The notes beneath the pieces are model-generated. The model made no database searches and was not told where the DNA came from. It saw only the letters and a program-made list of their open reading frames with translations. A stretch of 64,000 nucleotides of DNA from contig JANQGX010000075.1 in NCBI GenBank assembly GCA_028282885.1, forward strand, positions 173,308-237,307. The letters are read 5' to 3'. Positions 1-9,231 of this stretch are shown here, one piece after another (position 1 is the first letter of the stretch; every line of letters starts with the position of its first letter). The stretch comes from SAR324 cluster bacterium (GTDB taxonomy: Bacteria; SAR324; XYD2-FULL-50-16). Position numbers and translations under genes: made by a program.

Positions 1-867
1 GAGGCGAACCGATTCAATCGTTATGCCCTCCCTGTTTTTGCGGAACAGGTACGGGAAATCCTGGAGAACCGGGAATCGGTTGTTAGTGACAGTGCTTTTG
101 ATTTGAGGCCTGTGAGTGATGATAGACCTTTTTTTTATCATTTTCTCCGATTGAACAAAATCCCGGAATACTACTCAGCGTTTGACGGCAAATGGGAGGC
201 TTTGATTGAGGGAGGAGGCTTGCTACCCATCATCTGGTGCCTTGTTTTTCTTTTGGCAATAGTCTTGATCATCACGCCATTGGGGCTAGCCGGTAAAGAG
301 TTGCTTCGACGACCTGCCCTACCTTTTTATTTTCTGAGCCTGGGTTTCGGTTTTATGCTTGTTGAGATTTCCCTCCTGGAAAAGTTAATCCTTTTTCTCG
401 GACAGCCGACCTATTCCTTTGCCCTGGTGCTGGGCGGCTTGCTTGTGTCTTCGGGGTTGGGTTCATGGCTGGTTCGCGGAAGATCAATCCGTCAGCAATC
501 ACTGATACACATATGTCTGATTATTTTGTTGTTTCTTTACGGATTCTGTGTCGATTCTGTATCGAGACATTTTATGGGAGCCGATTTGGGGACAAGAATG
601 ATTATATCTTTACTATTGGTTGTATTCCCCGGCTTGATGATGGGCATCCCTTTTCCCCGGGGGTTGGTAAAGATCTCAAGAATTGATGAATCCGGTCATC
701 TGGTCTTTTCAGCCTGGTCTTTTAACAGCTTTGCTTCGATACTGGGTTCGGTAACGGCTATGATACTTGCTGTTATCATTGGATTCAACAGCCTGCTTTA
801 TATTGCTTCGGCTTGTTATCTGGCTTCCTGGGTACTTTATCGGCATTTTGGTGCAAAGAGAGCCTGA
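1..867 (+). CDS. Spermidine-synthase-like integral membrane protein, C-terminal part
   Basis: The reading frame is open from the first base, so the N-terminus lies outside the window and 288 codons are visible. The stretch around codons 35-45 reads D-L-R-P-V-S-D-D-R-P-F-F-Y, the end of a spermidine-synthase-type methyltransferase domain. It is followed by about seven hydrophobic segments. Fusions of a spermidine-synthase-like domain to a multi-pass membrane region are common in Desulfobacterota; their substrate is mostly unknown, so I do not claim polyamine synthesis. The gene is followed 33 bases later by a convergent gene on the other strand, with no clear terminator between. The family call rests on the conserved acidic-proline motif and the membrane architecture. 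Confidence 0.7.
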   Translation, partial: EANRFNRYALPVFAEQVREILENRESVVSDSAFDLRPVSDDRPFFYHFLRLNKIPEYYSAFDGKWEALIEGGGLLPIIWCLVFLLAIVLIITPLGLAGKELLRRPALPFYFLSLGFGFMLVEISLLEKLILFLGQPTYSFALVLGGLLVSSGLGSWLVRGRSIRQQSLIHICLIILLFLYGFCVDSVSRHFMGADLGTRMIISLLLVVFPGLMMGIPFPRGLVKISRIDESGHLVFSAWSFNSFASILGSVTAMILAVIIGFNSLLYIASACYLASWVLYRHFGAKRA

Positions 868-900
868 TGTCGTTGTCTAACCCTTTTTGATTCTTTCAGG

Positions 901-1647
901 TTATTCCAGCATTTTGCCAGTCATCGGAACGAATCGGACATGCGTGTGATGCGAGACGGATACCTTGCCATCCCGGTTTTTGGTAACAAGGGTCAGTGTT
1001 TGATAGAAACGTATGTTGCCCAGTGGTAGAATGAGTTTTCCGCCCGGTTTCAACTGATTGATGAGAGGCGGGGGAATGTGATTGGCGGCAGCCGTAATGA
1101 TGATTCTGTCATAGGGAGCAGCTTCCTGCCAACCATAGTAACCATCCGCATTTCTTACTCGAATGGGTAGGTTCATGACCTCAAACAGTTTTTCCGTTTT
1201 TTCAGCCAGAGATAAGATAATCTCTATTGTATAAACCTCCGCCCCTAATTCCTGCAAAACAGCAGCCTGGTATCCGGAACCTGTTCCTATTTCCAATACC
1301 TTATGACCTTTTTCTATTTCCAGCATCTGGCTCATCAAGGCTACAATGTAGGGTTGACTGATGGTTTGCCCCTCTCCAATGGGTAGAGGACGATCAGCGT
1401 AGGCATAAGTCCTGATTGATTTGGGAACGAATAGATGCCGTTCCACTTTTCCCATTGCTTTCAGCACCGCTGGGTCGTCAACATCCCGGGATTTAAGATC
1501 CCGCATAACCATATCATTCCTCTGCCCGGACCAATCATCAGCCTGAAGGTCGGGTTTCAACAAGATAACAATCAAAATGAACCATGTTATTCTGATGATT
1601 GATCTGGTTTTCATACGCGCCGTCTGATTTAATTGCTTAGTTAACAT
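901..1647 (-). CDS. pcm: Protein-L-isoaspartate O-methyltransferase family, exported form
   Basis: This 248-residue protein belongs to the PCMT family, which methylates isoaspartyl residues in damaged proteins using S-adenosylmethionine. The SAM-binding glycine motif L-E-I-G-T-G-S-G-Y-Q is near residues 118-127, and the upstream G-E-G-Q-T-I-S-Q-P-Y substrate motif is intact. Unlike the cytosolic enzyme, the first 36 residues hold a basic stretch and a hydrophobic core (I-R-I-T-W-F-I-L-I-V-I-L-L), so it is probably exported or membrane-anchored. The start is chosen because a G-rich ribosome site, GGGGGAC, lies about 7 bases upstream. An internal ATG at codon 12 would still keep the signal. It stands alone. 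Exported PCMT homologues are known in several Gram-negatives; how the periplasmic form gets SAM is not evident. Confidence 0.85.
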   Translation of the reverse strand: MLTKQLNQTARMKTRSIIRITWFILIVILLKPDLQADDWSGQRNDMVMRDLKSRDVDDPAVLKAMGKVERHLFVPKSIRTYAYADRPLPIGEGQTISQPYIVALMSQMLEIEKGHKVLEIGTGSGYQAAVLQELGAEVYTIEIILSLAEKTEKLFEVMNLPIRVRNADGYYGWQEAAPYDRIIITAAANHIPPPLINQLKPGGKLILPLGNIRFYQTLTLVTKNRDGKVSVSHHTHVRFVPMTGKMLE

Positions 1648-2152
1648 GCTTTTAGTCCCCCAATATAAAAGAGTTTGTCAGGCTCTTATGCGCAATGGTT
1701 TATGACGCTATGTATAGTTTCATCTTCGACTCCTGCTGCTGGTTGATCAGGTTATACTGGAGATGATATGAGCCTGTTTTTATTCTTTCTTTCTTTTAGG
1801 CATTAAATCTGCAGAAAAAACAATGGGTAATCGAAATAGGCCAAAATGGCAGATGGTACAGTTCCCGAATTATTGGCAGGTGTCAAATGGAACTCCCGTT
1901 TAACAGGCAAATCAAAAGTGCACAACGGAAGCAATTGACAACCGTTGGTGCTATTCTAACTGAACTAAACGACCAGATCCACTAAGACAGACCTGTCTGT
2001 TTGGACTTTACCGTAGTTGGTTTATTTTGATATAACTACAAAAATAATCGTTGTCAAAAAGAGCAGAGATTGTCTTTTTGCAAACAGTGACAATATGGTT
2101 CTGATCCACCAGCTAAGATAGATGACAGGACAGCAATTCAAGGAGAATGAAG
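1648..2152. other. Intergenic region upstream of lon
   Basis: About 500 bases with no convincing gene. It separates the divergent pcm-like gene and lon, so both promoters should be here. I see a small inverted repeat at 1987-2000 and AT-rich DNA from 2025 to 2100, but no clear heat-shock (sigma-32 type) or CIRCE element. Confidence 0.6.
1987..2000. promoter_or_regulatory. Small inverted repeat upstream of lon
   Basis: ACAGAC-CT-GTCTGT, a perfect 6-base inverted repeat with a 2-base spacer, about 150 bases upstream of the lon start. It could bind a dimeric regulator, but there is no second copy in the window to support this. Confidence 0.2.
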
Positions 2153-4612
2153 ATGGCTGATGAAGTGAAGATCATAGAAGATGTTGAAATTGAAAATGAA
2201 GAGGTGTCAAAAGAGACTTTGGGTTCTGCTGATATTGTCATTGCAGATTCCATTGCACCGGATGTAATCCCCTTGGTGCCCCTGTATGATCGACCTCTAT
2301 TTCCAAAAATGATGGCTCCGGTAGTTGTAGGCAAGAATGAACAGTCACAGGCCTTATTGAAAGCGGTGGAATCGGCTTCCAATTATGTCGGCTTGATTCT
2401 GGCTAAATCAGATCAGCAAACGGCATCACAACCACCCGAGGAGATTCAGTTGCCTGAAAGCATGGATGATCTATACAAGGTCGGGGTGGTGGCCAAAGTA
2501 ATGCAGGTTTCCGGGACCAAGGATGGACACTATATGCACATGATGGCCCAAGTGGTGGAACGTTTCGAAATCAAGGATCTGCTGTCCGCCAAACCCTTTT
2601 TGCGAGCAAGAGTCGAATACAGGCACGAAAAAAAGGTTGACAACACTGATGAAATGAAGGCCTACGCTGTCTCTATTATCAATGTCATCAAGGAATTGGT
2701 GAACATGAATCCACTTTTTAAGGAGCAGCTTGGTCTGTTAATGGGGCAAGTTAATGTAAATCAACCCGGGATGCTGGCCGATCTGTCAGCTTCAATGACG
2801 ACCAGCTCAGGAGAGGAGTTGCAGGCTATACTGGAAATCCTGGATGTAAAGGAGCGAATAGAGCGAGTCCTGGTGCTATTGAAAAAAGAGATAGAGATTT
2901 CCAAACTGCAGAGCAAGATTAACAAGCGGATAGAAGAGCGGCTTTCAACCCAGCAAAGGGAGTTTTTCCTCAAACAGCAACTTTCCGAGATCAAAAAAGA
3001 ACTTGGTTTATCCAAGGGTGATCAAGAAACGGAACTGGAGAAATTTCAAAAACGTTTGGACAAACTAAAACTGCCGACGGAGGAGGTGAAAGACAGAATC
3101 AATGAGGAGATGGATAAGCTTAAAGTACTGGAGCCTTCGTCGGCGGAGTTCAATGTGACCCGTAACTACCTCGATTGGCTAACGATCTTACCCTGGGGAG
3201 TGACCACCGAGGACAACCGCGACCTCAAGAAAGCGGCCAGGATACTGAATAGAGATCATTACGGTTTGGATGACGTGAAAGAGCGAATTCTGGAGACGAT
3301 CTCGGTGGGTGTCCTGAAGGGAGATCTTTCCGGATCCATCGTTTTGTTGGTTGGAGCTCCGGGGGTGGGAAAAACTTCAATCGGTCAGTCTGTTGCCAAG
3401 GCTTTGAATCGGGAATTTTACCGCTTTTCGTTGGGTGGCATGCGCGATGAAGCTGAAATCAAAGGTCATCGACGAACCTATATCGGAGCAATGCCCGGTA
3501 AATTCATACAGGCGATGAAATCCTGCAAGACGTCTAATCCCGTCATCATGTTGGACGAAATTGATAAAATCGGTGCCAGTTTTCAGGGTGATCCGGCTTC
3601 GGCACTTCTGGAGGTGTTGGATCCGGAGCAAAACAAGGATTTTCTGGATCACTATATGGATGTGAGATTTGACCTGTCAAACGTCCTGTTCATCTGTACC
3701 GCCAATCAATTGGAAACAATACCGGGACCGCTGCTCGACAGAATGGAAACCATTCGTCTATCCGGTTATATTCTGGAGGAAAAGCTGGAAATTGCCCGTA
3801 AGTATCTGATCCCTAAACAACTGAAGGCTCATGGTCTGAAAAAGGAACAGGTAAAACTGACCAAACCCATACTTCGCGAGATTATAGATGGATATGCGAG
3901 GGAGGCAGGTGTAAGGAACTTGGAAAATAATATCAAAAAGATCTTTCGCAAGAGCACAAAAGAGATTGTAACCAATGAGGTAAAGCAGGTTGAAGTAAAG
4001 AAAAAAGACTTGCCTGACATTCTGGGCAGAAGAATGTTTAGTGAAGAGAAGGTTTATAAAAGGCCGAAAGCAGGTGTTGTCATGGGACTGGCTTATACCA
4101 GTATGGGTGGAGCAACCCTTTTTATCGAAGCGAACAATGTCACATCCAAAGGTCCCGGCTTCAAGCAGACCGGACAGTTGGGAAAGGTGATGGTTGAGTC
4201 GTCTGAAATTGCCTATTCCTATATGCGTTCGATATTGACGAAAAAGGATGAGTCAAAATTCTTCAATGAGAATTTCATTCATCTCCATGTCCCGGCGGGT
4301 GCAACCCCGAAAGACGGTCCATCCGCAGGAATAACCATGGCCTGTGCACTTTATTCGCTGGTTAAAAACCAACCGATTATCAAGAACATCGCTATGACAG
4401 GCGAGATCACGCTGACAGGTCTGGTGATGCCGATTGGTGGTCTGAAAGAGAAGGTGATTGCTGCCAAACGTGCCAAGGTTTCAACGCTGGTTTTTCCAAG
4501 CGAAAATGAAGATGACTGGAAGGATCTTGATGATCATATCAAGGAAGGTTTGACGCCTCACTTTGTTAGTCGATTCGATGAAGTTTTGAAAATCTGTTTT
4601 CCCGGAAAGTAG
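2153..4612 (+). CDS. lon: ATP-dependent Lon protease
   Basis: Lon is a cytosolic hexameric AAA+ serine protease that degrades misfolded and regulatory proteins. The domain order is complete: LON substrate-binding domain (about residues 45-240), coiled-coil, AAA+ ATPase with Walker A G-A-P-G-V-G-K-T near residue 401 and Walker B V-I-M-L-D-E-I-D, then the S16 protease domain. The catalytic dyad is Ser724 (in D-G-P-S-A-G) and Lys767 (in G-L-K-E-K), with the 43-residue spacing of classic Lon. Two ATGs lie close together at 2147 and 2153. AAGGAG at 2140-2145 is too close to the first and well spaced for the second, so 819 residues is preferred. The acidic N-terminal 35 residues are longer than in E. 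coli Lon. A GNAT gene follows after 12 bases and may be cotranscribed. Confidence 0.98.
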   Translation: MADEVKIIEDVEIENEEVSKETLGSADIVIADSIAPDVIPLVPLYDRPLFPKMMAPVVVGKNEQSQALLKAVESASNYVGLILAKSDQQTASQPPEEIQLPESMDDLYKVGVVAKVMQVSGTKDGHYMHMMAQVVERFEIKDLLSAKPFLRARVEYRHEKKVDNTDEMKAYAVSIINVIKELVNMNPLFKEQLGLLMGQVNVNQPGMLADLSASMTTSSGEELQAILEILDVKERIERVLVLLKKEIEISKLQSKINKRIEERLSTQQREFFLKQQLSEIKKELGLSKGDQETELEKFQKRLDKLKLPTEEVKDRINEEMDKLKVLEPSSAEFNVTRNYLDWLTILPWGVTTEDNRDLKKAARILNRDHYGLDDVKERILETISVGVLKGDLSGSIVLLVGAPGVGKTSIGQSVAKALNREFYRFSLGGMRDEAEIKGHRRTYIGAMPGKFIQAMKSCKTSNPVIMLDEIDKIGASFQGDPASALLEVLDPEQNKDFLDHYMDVRFDLSNVLFICTANQLETIPGPLLDRMETIRLSGYILEEKLEIARKYLIPKQLKAHGLKKEQVKLTKPILREIIDGYAREAGVRNLENNIKKIFRKSTKEIVTNEVKQVEVKKKDLPDILGRRMFSEEKVYKRPKAGVVMGLAYTSMGGATLFIEANNVTSKGPGFKQTGQLGKVMVESSEIAYSYMRSILTKKDESKFFNENFIHLHVPAGATPKDGPSAGITMACALYSLVKNQPIIKNIAMTGEITLTGLVMPIGGLKEKVIAAKRAKVSTLVFPSENEDDWKDLDDHIKEGLTPHFVSRFDEVLKICFPGK

Positions 4613-4624
4613 AGAGGATATGAA

Positions 4625-5143
4625 ATGACGATTGATATTGAAAATGCTGCAAAAGCTATTGAAGAGAAGGGCTATTTATTGCGACAAGCCGTTCCGGAGG
4701 ATCATAAGGCAATTATTGATGTGATGGTGGAATGGTGGGGAGGGAGAGATTTGAGGTACATGCTGCAAAAGCTCTACCTCAGTCATTTTCATAAGACCAG
4801 CTTTATTATAGAAAAAGATAATGAACTGGCCGGATTCCTTGTCGGATTCCTGTCCCCGTCTCTTGAGAATGAAGCGTACATACATTTTTCCGGAATTCAT
4901 CCGGCTCACCGACAAAATGGGCTGGGCAAAGATCTCTATGGTGTCTTTCTTGGTCTGTGCAAAAACAACAATTGCACCAAGGTGAATTGCTGTACTTCTC
5001 CCGTCAATATTGATTCAATAAAATTCCACACACGGATCGGATTTAGTATTGAACCGGGTGATGGGGAAGAAAACGGCTATGCTGTTACCAGGGATTACAA
5101 TCGCGAAGGTGATACCAAGGTGATTTTCAGATACAATCTTTGA
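4625..5143 (+). CDS. GNAT family N-acetyltransferase
   Basis: A 172-residue protein with the Gcn5-related acetyltransferase fold. The acetyl-CoA pyrophosphate loop is seen in H-P-A-H-R-Q-N-G-L-G-K-D-L (about residues 97-109), matching the family pattern Q/R-x-x-G-x-G/A. The later segment N-x-x-S-I-K-F-H-T-R-I-G-F is the usual C-terminal part of the fold. The substrate cannot be told from sequence; protein, amine or antibiotic acetylation are all possible. The start follows GAGAGGATATGAA, a good ribosome site. It sits 12 bases after lon, so it is probably read through from lon. A second GNAT gene follows, with low similarity to this one. Confidence 0.88.
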   Translation: MTIDIENAAKAIEEKGYLLRQAVPEDHKAIIDVMVEWWGGRDLRYMLQKLYLSHFHKTSFIIEKDNELAGFLVGFLSPSLENEAYIHFSGIHPAHRQNGLGKDLYGVFLGLCKNNNCTKVNCCTSPVNIDSIKFHTRIGFSIEPGDGEENGYAVTRDYNREGDTKVIFRYNL

Positions 5144-5285
5144 TTTGAACAGCATCTGGGATCTTAATACAAGGGACATCAGAGTGAATTTTTTCCCGAT
5201 TGATGTCTCCTGATTATTCCGATCACCAAACAATCCCGTTTTGATCCTCTACCTCAAACCTTCAGATAATAGTAAGTGCCAAAGG

Positions 5286-5804
5286 ATGGAAAACAACCTC
5301 AACATCAGACGTTTCAATGATGACGACGCTTTTTTCTGTTATCAAACCAGAAAGCAGGCATTTCTTAATGTATTTGTTGAGGAGATAGGAAAAAAGGCTG
5401 CACAGGCCGGAGCAGATGCATACCAGCCGGATGATTATATCAGAATCGCCGGAGAATCAGAGTTTTTTATTGCGGAGTATCATTCAAACTCAGTGGGATT
5501 TTTTATCATAATCCGGATTGACGATCTTACAGCAGAACTCAAACTCATCTATTTCGATCTCATGAGCGTAAAACAGGGATTTGGCCGTCAATGTTCAGCA
5601 TATATCGACAAGTGGGTTATGAATCAATGGCCGGAAGTCGATCGGATATATGTGGATACGATAATTCCGAAATACAATACCGGATTTTATAACAAGATTG
5701 GGTACACTGAAAGCGGGCTGACGACCTGTGAGTTCCCGGATGCATCTATTGAGGCCGTCAGGTTTGAGAAACGACTGGGCTCCGATGCGTCGTCAGGTGG
5801 TTAA
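5286..5804 (+). CDS. GNAT family N-acetyltransferase
   Basis: A 172-residue GNAT-like protein. The start at 5286 is preferred over an upstream in-frame TTG because AAAGG lies directly upstream and the fold begins at M-E-N-N-L-N-I-R-R. The acetyl-CoA-binding region is K-Q-G-F-G-R-Q-C-S-A-Y (about residues 98-108), and the C-terminal part K-Y-N-T-G-F-Y-N-K-I-G-Y is typical of the family. It overlaps no neighbour: 142 bases separate it from the upstream GNAT gene, and the convergent hydrolase gene begins immediately after its stop. Substrate unknown. Compared with the first GNAT gene the P-loop is less canonical, so the family assignment is good but the activity is not certain. Confidence 0.8.
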   Translation: MENNLNIRRFNDDDAFFCYQTRKQAFLNVFVEEIGKKAAQAGADAYQPDDYIRIAGESEFFIAEYHSNSVGFFIIIRIDDLTAELKLIYFDLMSVKQGFGRQCSAYIDKWVMNQWPEVDRIYVDTIIPKYNTGFYNKIGYTESGLTTCEFPDASIEAVRFEKRLGSDASSGG

Positions 5805-6644
5805 CTAGATGTTTACCTCCCTGTCAAATTCAATCCATTTTGCTCCTTCTTTCACATCAGCTACCACAATTTGAGGATCATGCTGGAAAAAGAGCAGCCA
5901 GTTTTCCCTAATTGCTTTCCTTAAAAAGTAGTCTTTTTCCGGATACATCTCCATAGGTTTGTTGTCATATCCGGCCATCCAGGGGACAGGGAGGTGGTTA
6001 ACGGTCGGAACCAGATCGCCGCAGAAAAAAAGAGATTTTTCTTCGCCCTTTACAATCACATGATGCATGCCGGGGGTATGACCATATGTTACCATTAATT
6101 CAATACCATCGAACAGCGTTAGCGATCCGTCAATGAGTTCAAGAACCCCCTGTTGCTGTAACGGCAGGAAGTCATCTTCCAGATAACTGTCCTTATCCCG
6201 CTCATGTGGATTGCGGGCATATTCCCATTGTTCTGTCTGAACGTGATAACGGGCATTGGGGAAAAGAGGATCGATACGACTTCCCACCGCCATGGTTGAT
6301 CCACCTGCATGGTCGAAATGAAGATGAGTTAGAATAACATCGCTGATCTGATGGACATCCAGATCAAATCCACTCAGCATCAGGTTGAAATCAACTGGCT
6401 GATGTTCGATGCCGTATTGTTCTTTCATTTCCTTTGACAGTTTGAACCCACAGCCCGTATCAACCAGGATATTTCTACCATTACCCTGAATCAGTAACGA
6501 ACGGTTTGCCAACCTTATTCTGTTTAACGGGTCAACCAGCGTTTTTTCCTGCCATTCAACCTTGGGAATAATCCCGAACATGGCTCCGCCATCAACCCAA
6601 AAATCACCTAAATCCAGGGCAGAACACTCATAGTTTCCAAATCG
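5805..6644 (-). CDS. MBL-fold metallo-hydrolase
   Basis: A 279-residue metallo-beta-lactamase-fold hydrolase. The zinc motif H-x-H-x-D-H is present as T-H-L-H-F-D-H-A-G-G near residue 105, with further metal ligands in Y-G-H-T-P-G-M-H (near 190) and C-G-D-L-V-P. The overall pattern resembles the quorum-quenching lactonase and arylsulfatase-like MBL subfamily rather than glyoxalase II, but substrate identity cannot be read from the sequence. No signal peptide is seen, so it is cytosolic. The start at 6644 is chosen because GAGGAGAGGGAA precedes it; an ATG 33 bases further upstream has no such site. It is convergent with the GNAT gene and divergent from the sensor kinase gene. Confidence 0.88.
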   Translation of the reverse strand, partial: RFGNYECSALDLGDFWVDGGAMFGIIPKVEWQEKTLVDPLNRIRLANRSLLIQGNGRNILVDTGCGFKLSKEMKEQYGIEHQPVDFNLMLSGFDLDVHQISDVILTHLHFDHAGGSTMAVGSRIDPLFPNARYHVQTEQWEYARNPHERDKDSYLEDDFLPLQQQGVLELIDGSLTLFDGIELMVTYGHTPGMHHVIVKGEEKSLFFCGDLVPTVNHLPVPWMAGYDNKPMEMYPEKDYFLRKAIRENWLLFFQHDPQIVVADVKEGAKWIEFDREVNI

Positions 6645-6964
6645 CATTTCCCTCTCCTCTTCTTTTATATATTTCAACGCGCGGCCAAAAATCTAAATGT
6701 TGTTAAACCAATCAAAAAGTACAGGCTTACAGAATTATCAGCAACACTGCACTTGTCGATTTGTTGACAGGTATACTGGTTTGAAGCTGATATATTTGCT
6801 TGCTCACCGACAGAATTGATAATATTTGTAATTCAAATTGAAACCTGCGTCTATAAAGATTTCGTGACAGGGTGTTCAATTTAAAATATAATTTCGGCTA
6901 ATCCAGGTACTTCAAATCTTCCGCTGCAATCGGGATATTATCCGGAGGAGCTGACAGAAAAGAA
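6645..6964. other. Intergenic region between MBL hydrolase and sensor kinase
   Basis: Some 320 bases between divergent genes, AT-rich, with no open frame that looks coding. It should hold both promoters. GGAGGAG at 6942-6948 is a possible but distant ribosome site for the kinase gene. Confidence 0.5.
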
Positions 6965-9205
6965 ATGAAGTTTGTTCGAATCTTAACTTATATTGTCTCG
7001 CTGTTTCTTAGCCTTTTCATGCTGAGCGGATGCGACAGAGCTGGTCTGGCGGGTAGTGTTCCTCATCCCAGCAAGGGAATCATGGATATCCGTGGTTGGA
7101 GTTTTAAGCAATCCGGAGTGATGTCTCCAAAAGGCGAGTGGAACTACTATTTGAACCGATTGCTAATCAGCGATGAACAATTAAAATTTGAAAGTGTCAC
7201 GCCCGACGGTTATCTGCAGCTTCCGGGAAATTGGAAGCAAATCAGGCACCCACTGACAGAAGAGCCCTTTGTGTTTGGCAGTATAACATTCCATATCAGG
7301 ATAGTTAATTTAAAAAAGGGCGTGGATAACGAACATCTATCCATCTATTTCCCCCAGGTCAGGTCTGCTTCTGCATTGTATATTGCGAAGGACAGCAACG
7401 ATCCGCTACTCGTGGATAAGTCAGGGAAACCGGATCATGATCGAAAAAGTCACAGGCCCTGGTTCGGGGCCTTGGAAGGAAAATTTAATGCGGACGGCGT
7501 CACGGACATCTATCTGGAAGTCAGTAATTTTGAAGATTTCAACAACCAGGGAACGTATAAGGATATTTACATTGGCACGGCTGAGCAGATCAAAGAGATG
7601 AGAAACTCCAGACGGCAGAGGGATTTTCTACTGATGGGAATGATTTGCTACGCCGGTATCTTCATGATCATTTTTTTCATTCTTCGCCATTCAGAATTTG
7701 CTACCTTGTGGCTGGGTCTGTTCAGCCTGACTTTTGCCCTGAGGATATTTGTTGTTGAATTATATGCTTACGAAATGCTCGGAGGATGGCTCAGTTTCAA
7801 CTCATTGCTCAGGTTGAACTATTTCACGGTCTATTTTCTCTGCCTAAGCTACACTGCTTTTTTACGGAGTATTTTTTTCAAGTTTTTTTCCAAACGTGTA
7901 GCCTACTTCATTTATACCATTTGTATTGTGTACGCGTTGGTAGTGCATGTCACCCCTGCTCAAATATTCTCCCGATACCTTTCCGCATTCTTCATATTCA
8001 TTTTCACCTGCCTATTTTGGATGTTGCTGGGGCAATTTCGAGCGTTGCTGCAACGAAAGGATATGCTGGCTGTGATGTCTTTGCTGGGCTCATTGTTCAT
8101 TGCCATCAGCGGGGGTGTGGATATTCTGTCACGAGCCAACATAATTGCTCTTCAAAACACCATGCATATCGGTTTCTCTCTCAACATTCTCTGCATGTCG
8201 GTGATTGTGTCCATTCACAATGCCAGGGAGAGGAACAGGGTTGAGCGATTAACAAAGGAGTTGTCGCAGGAAGTTGTCATACGACGAAATGCGGAAGAGG
8301 AGATCAGCCTACTCAACAGGCAATTAACCGATCGCGCTGAATATACCACAACTCGATTGAAAAGTGTTGAGAAAGAACTGCAAAAGACCGAGCACAAATC
8401 CGAGTTGGCCGATATAACCATCAGCACGCTCCATAATATTAAAAATGTGCTTAACAGTTTCAAGGTTTCAGCACAGATGCTCCGGGACTCGTGGAATAAC
8501 GAGTTCGGTATTGGGTATAAAAAAGCAACGGAACTGCTGAAGAAGAAATACGATTTCATCGAGCGTTATATTGTGGAAGACCCCAAGGGAAAGCTGCTTT
8601 TGGATTATTATATCAAGCTGGAAAAAGTATTTGATGATGAGACCGGGGGTGCGAAAAACTCGCTCCGACGCATGCTGGAAAAAATCCAGGCGATTGAAGA
8701 TATTATCGATTCCCAACAACGGTATGGGGTCCATAATCGGTTTGAAGAGGTAAATCCCGTCCGCGTGATAGAGGATGCACTTAACATGCAGATGGGGATT
8801 CTTGGTAAACGACGAGTCAGAATCCGAAGATTTCTGGAAGCTGTGCCTATGATCAGGGTCGAAAAAACACAACTGTTGCACGTCTTGATTAACCTGATCA
8901 AAAATGCTTCGGAGGCCATGAGTGAAGTCCCGCGGGACCAGAGAATTCTGGATTTGATCACTGGTTACGAAGACAATCATGTAAAGATTACCGTGCGCGA
9001 CAAGGGTTACGGTATTCTTCCGGAAAACCTGGAAAAGATTTTTACTCGTGGTTTTAGCACCAAGACAGAAGGTCACGGATTCGGATTGAATAGTTCATTG
9101 AACTATGTCAGAGAGATGGGGGGGAATATGAGCGTTGAAAGTGAAGGAAAAGACAGGGGAGCAACGTTTATTTTAGAGTTCCCGATTATTGCTGATAGAG
9201 AATGA
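6965..9205 (+). CDS. 7TMR-DISM sensor histidine kinase
   Basis: A 746-residue membrane sensor kinase. The N-terminal 23 residues form a signal with a lipobox-like L-S-G-C. Residues about 35-210 match the periplasmic jelly-roll domain of the 7TMR-DISM family (D-I-R-G-W-S-F, then G-E-W-N-Y-Y), which is proposed to bind carbohydrate or another small ligand. Seven hydrophobic segments follow (about 215-415), then a coiled-coil, an H-box T-L-H-N-I-K-N-V-L-N-S with the likely phospho-His near residue 489, and an ATPase domain with N-box L-I-N-L-I-K-N-A-S-E-A-M and G-boxes D-K-G-Y-G-I and G-H-G-F-G-L. No partner response regulator is adjacent; the receiver protein at 11824 and the CheY-like gene at 36457 are only candidates. 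Confidence 0.92.
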   Translation: MKFVRILTYIVSLFLSLFMLSGCDRAGLAGSVPHPSKGIMDIRGWSFKQSGVMSPKGEWNYYLNRLLISDEQLKFESVTPDGYLQLPGNWKQIRHPLTEEPFVFGSITFHIRIVNLKKGVDNEHLSIYFPQVRSASALYIAKDSNDPLLVDKSGKPDHDRKSHRPWFGALEGKFNADGVTDIYLEVSNFEDFNNQGTYKDIYIGTAEQIKEMRNSRRQRDFLLMGMICYAGIFMIIFFILRHSEFATLWLGLFSLTFALRIFVVELYAYEMLGGWLSFNSLLRLNYFTVYFLCLSYTAFLRSIFFKFFSKRVAYFIYTICIVYALVVHVTPAQIFSRYLSAFFIFIFTCLFWMLLGQFRALLQRKDMLAVMSLLGSLFIAISGGVDILSRANIIALQNTMHIGFSLNILCMSVIVSIHNARERNRVERLTKELSQEVVIRRNAEEEISLLNRQLTDRAEYTTTRLKSVEKELQKTEHKSELADITISTLHNIKNVLNSFKVSAQMLRDSWNNEFGIGYKKATELLKKKYDFIERYIVEDPKGKLLLDYYIKLEKVFDDETGGAKNSLRRMLEKIQAIEDIIDSQQRYGVHNRFEEVNPVRVIEDALNMQMGILGKRRVRIRRFLEAVPMIRVEKTQLLHVLINLIKNASEAMSEVPRDQRILDLITGYEDNHVKITVRDKGYGILPENLEKIFTRGFSTKTEGHGFGLNSSLNYVREMGGNMSVESEGKDRGATFILEFPIIADRE

Positions 9206-9231
9206 ACGTGCTCGCCATTTGATCGATTTTG

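Noticed and set aside
2147..2147. First ATG of lon
   Set aside because: The ribosome site is only one base away; the ATG at 2153 is spaced correctly.
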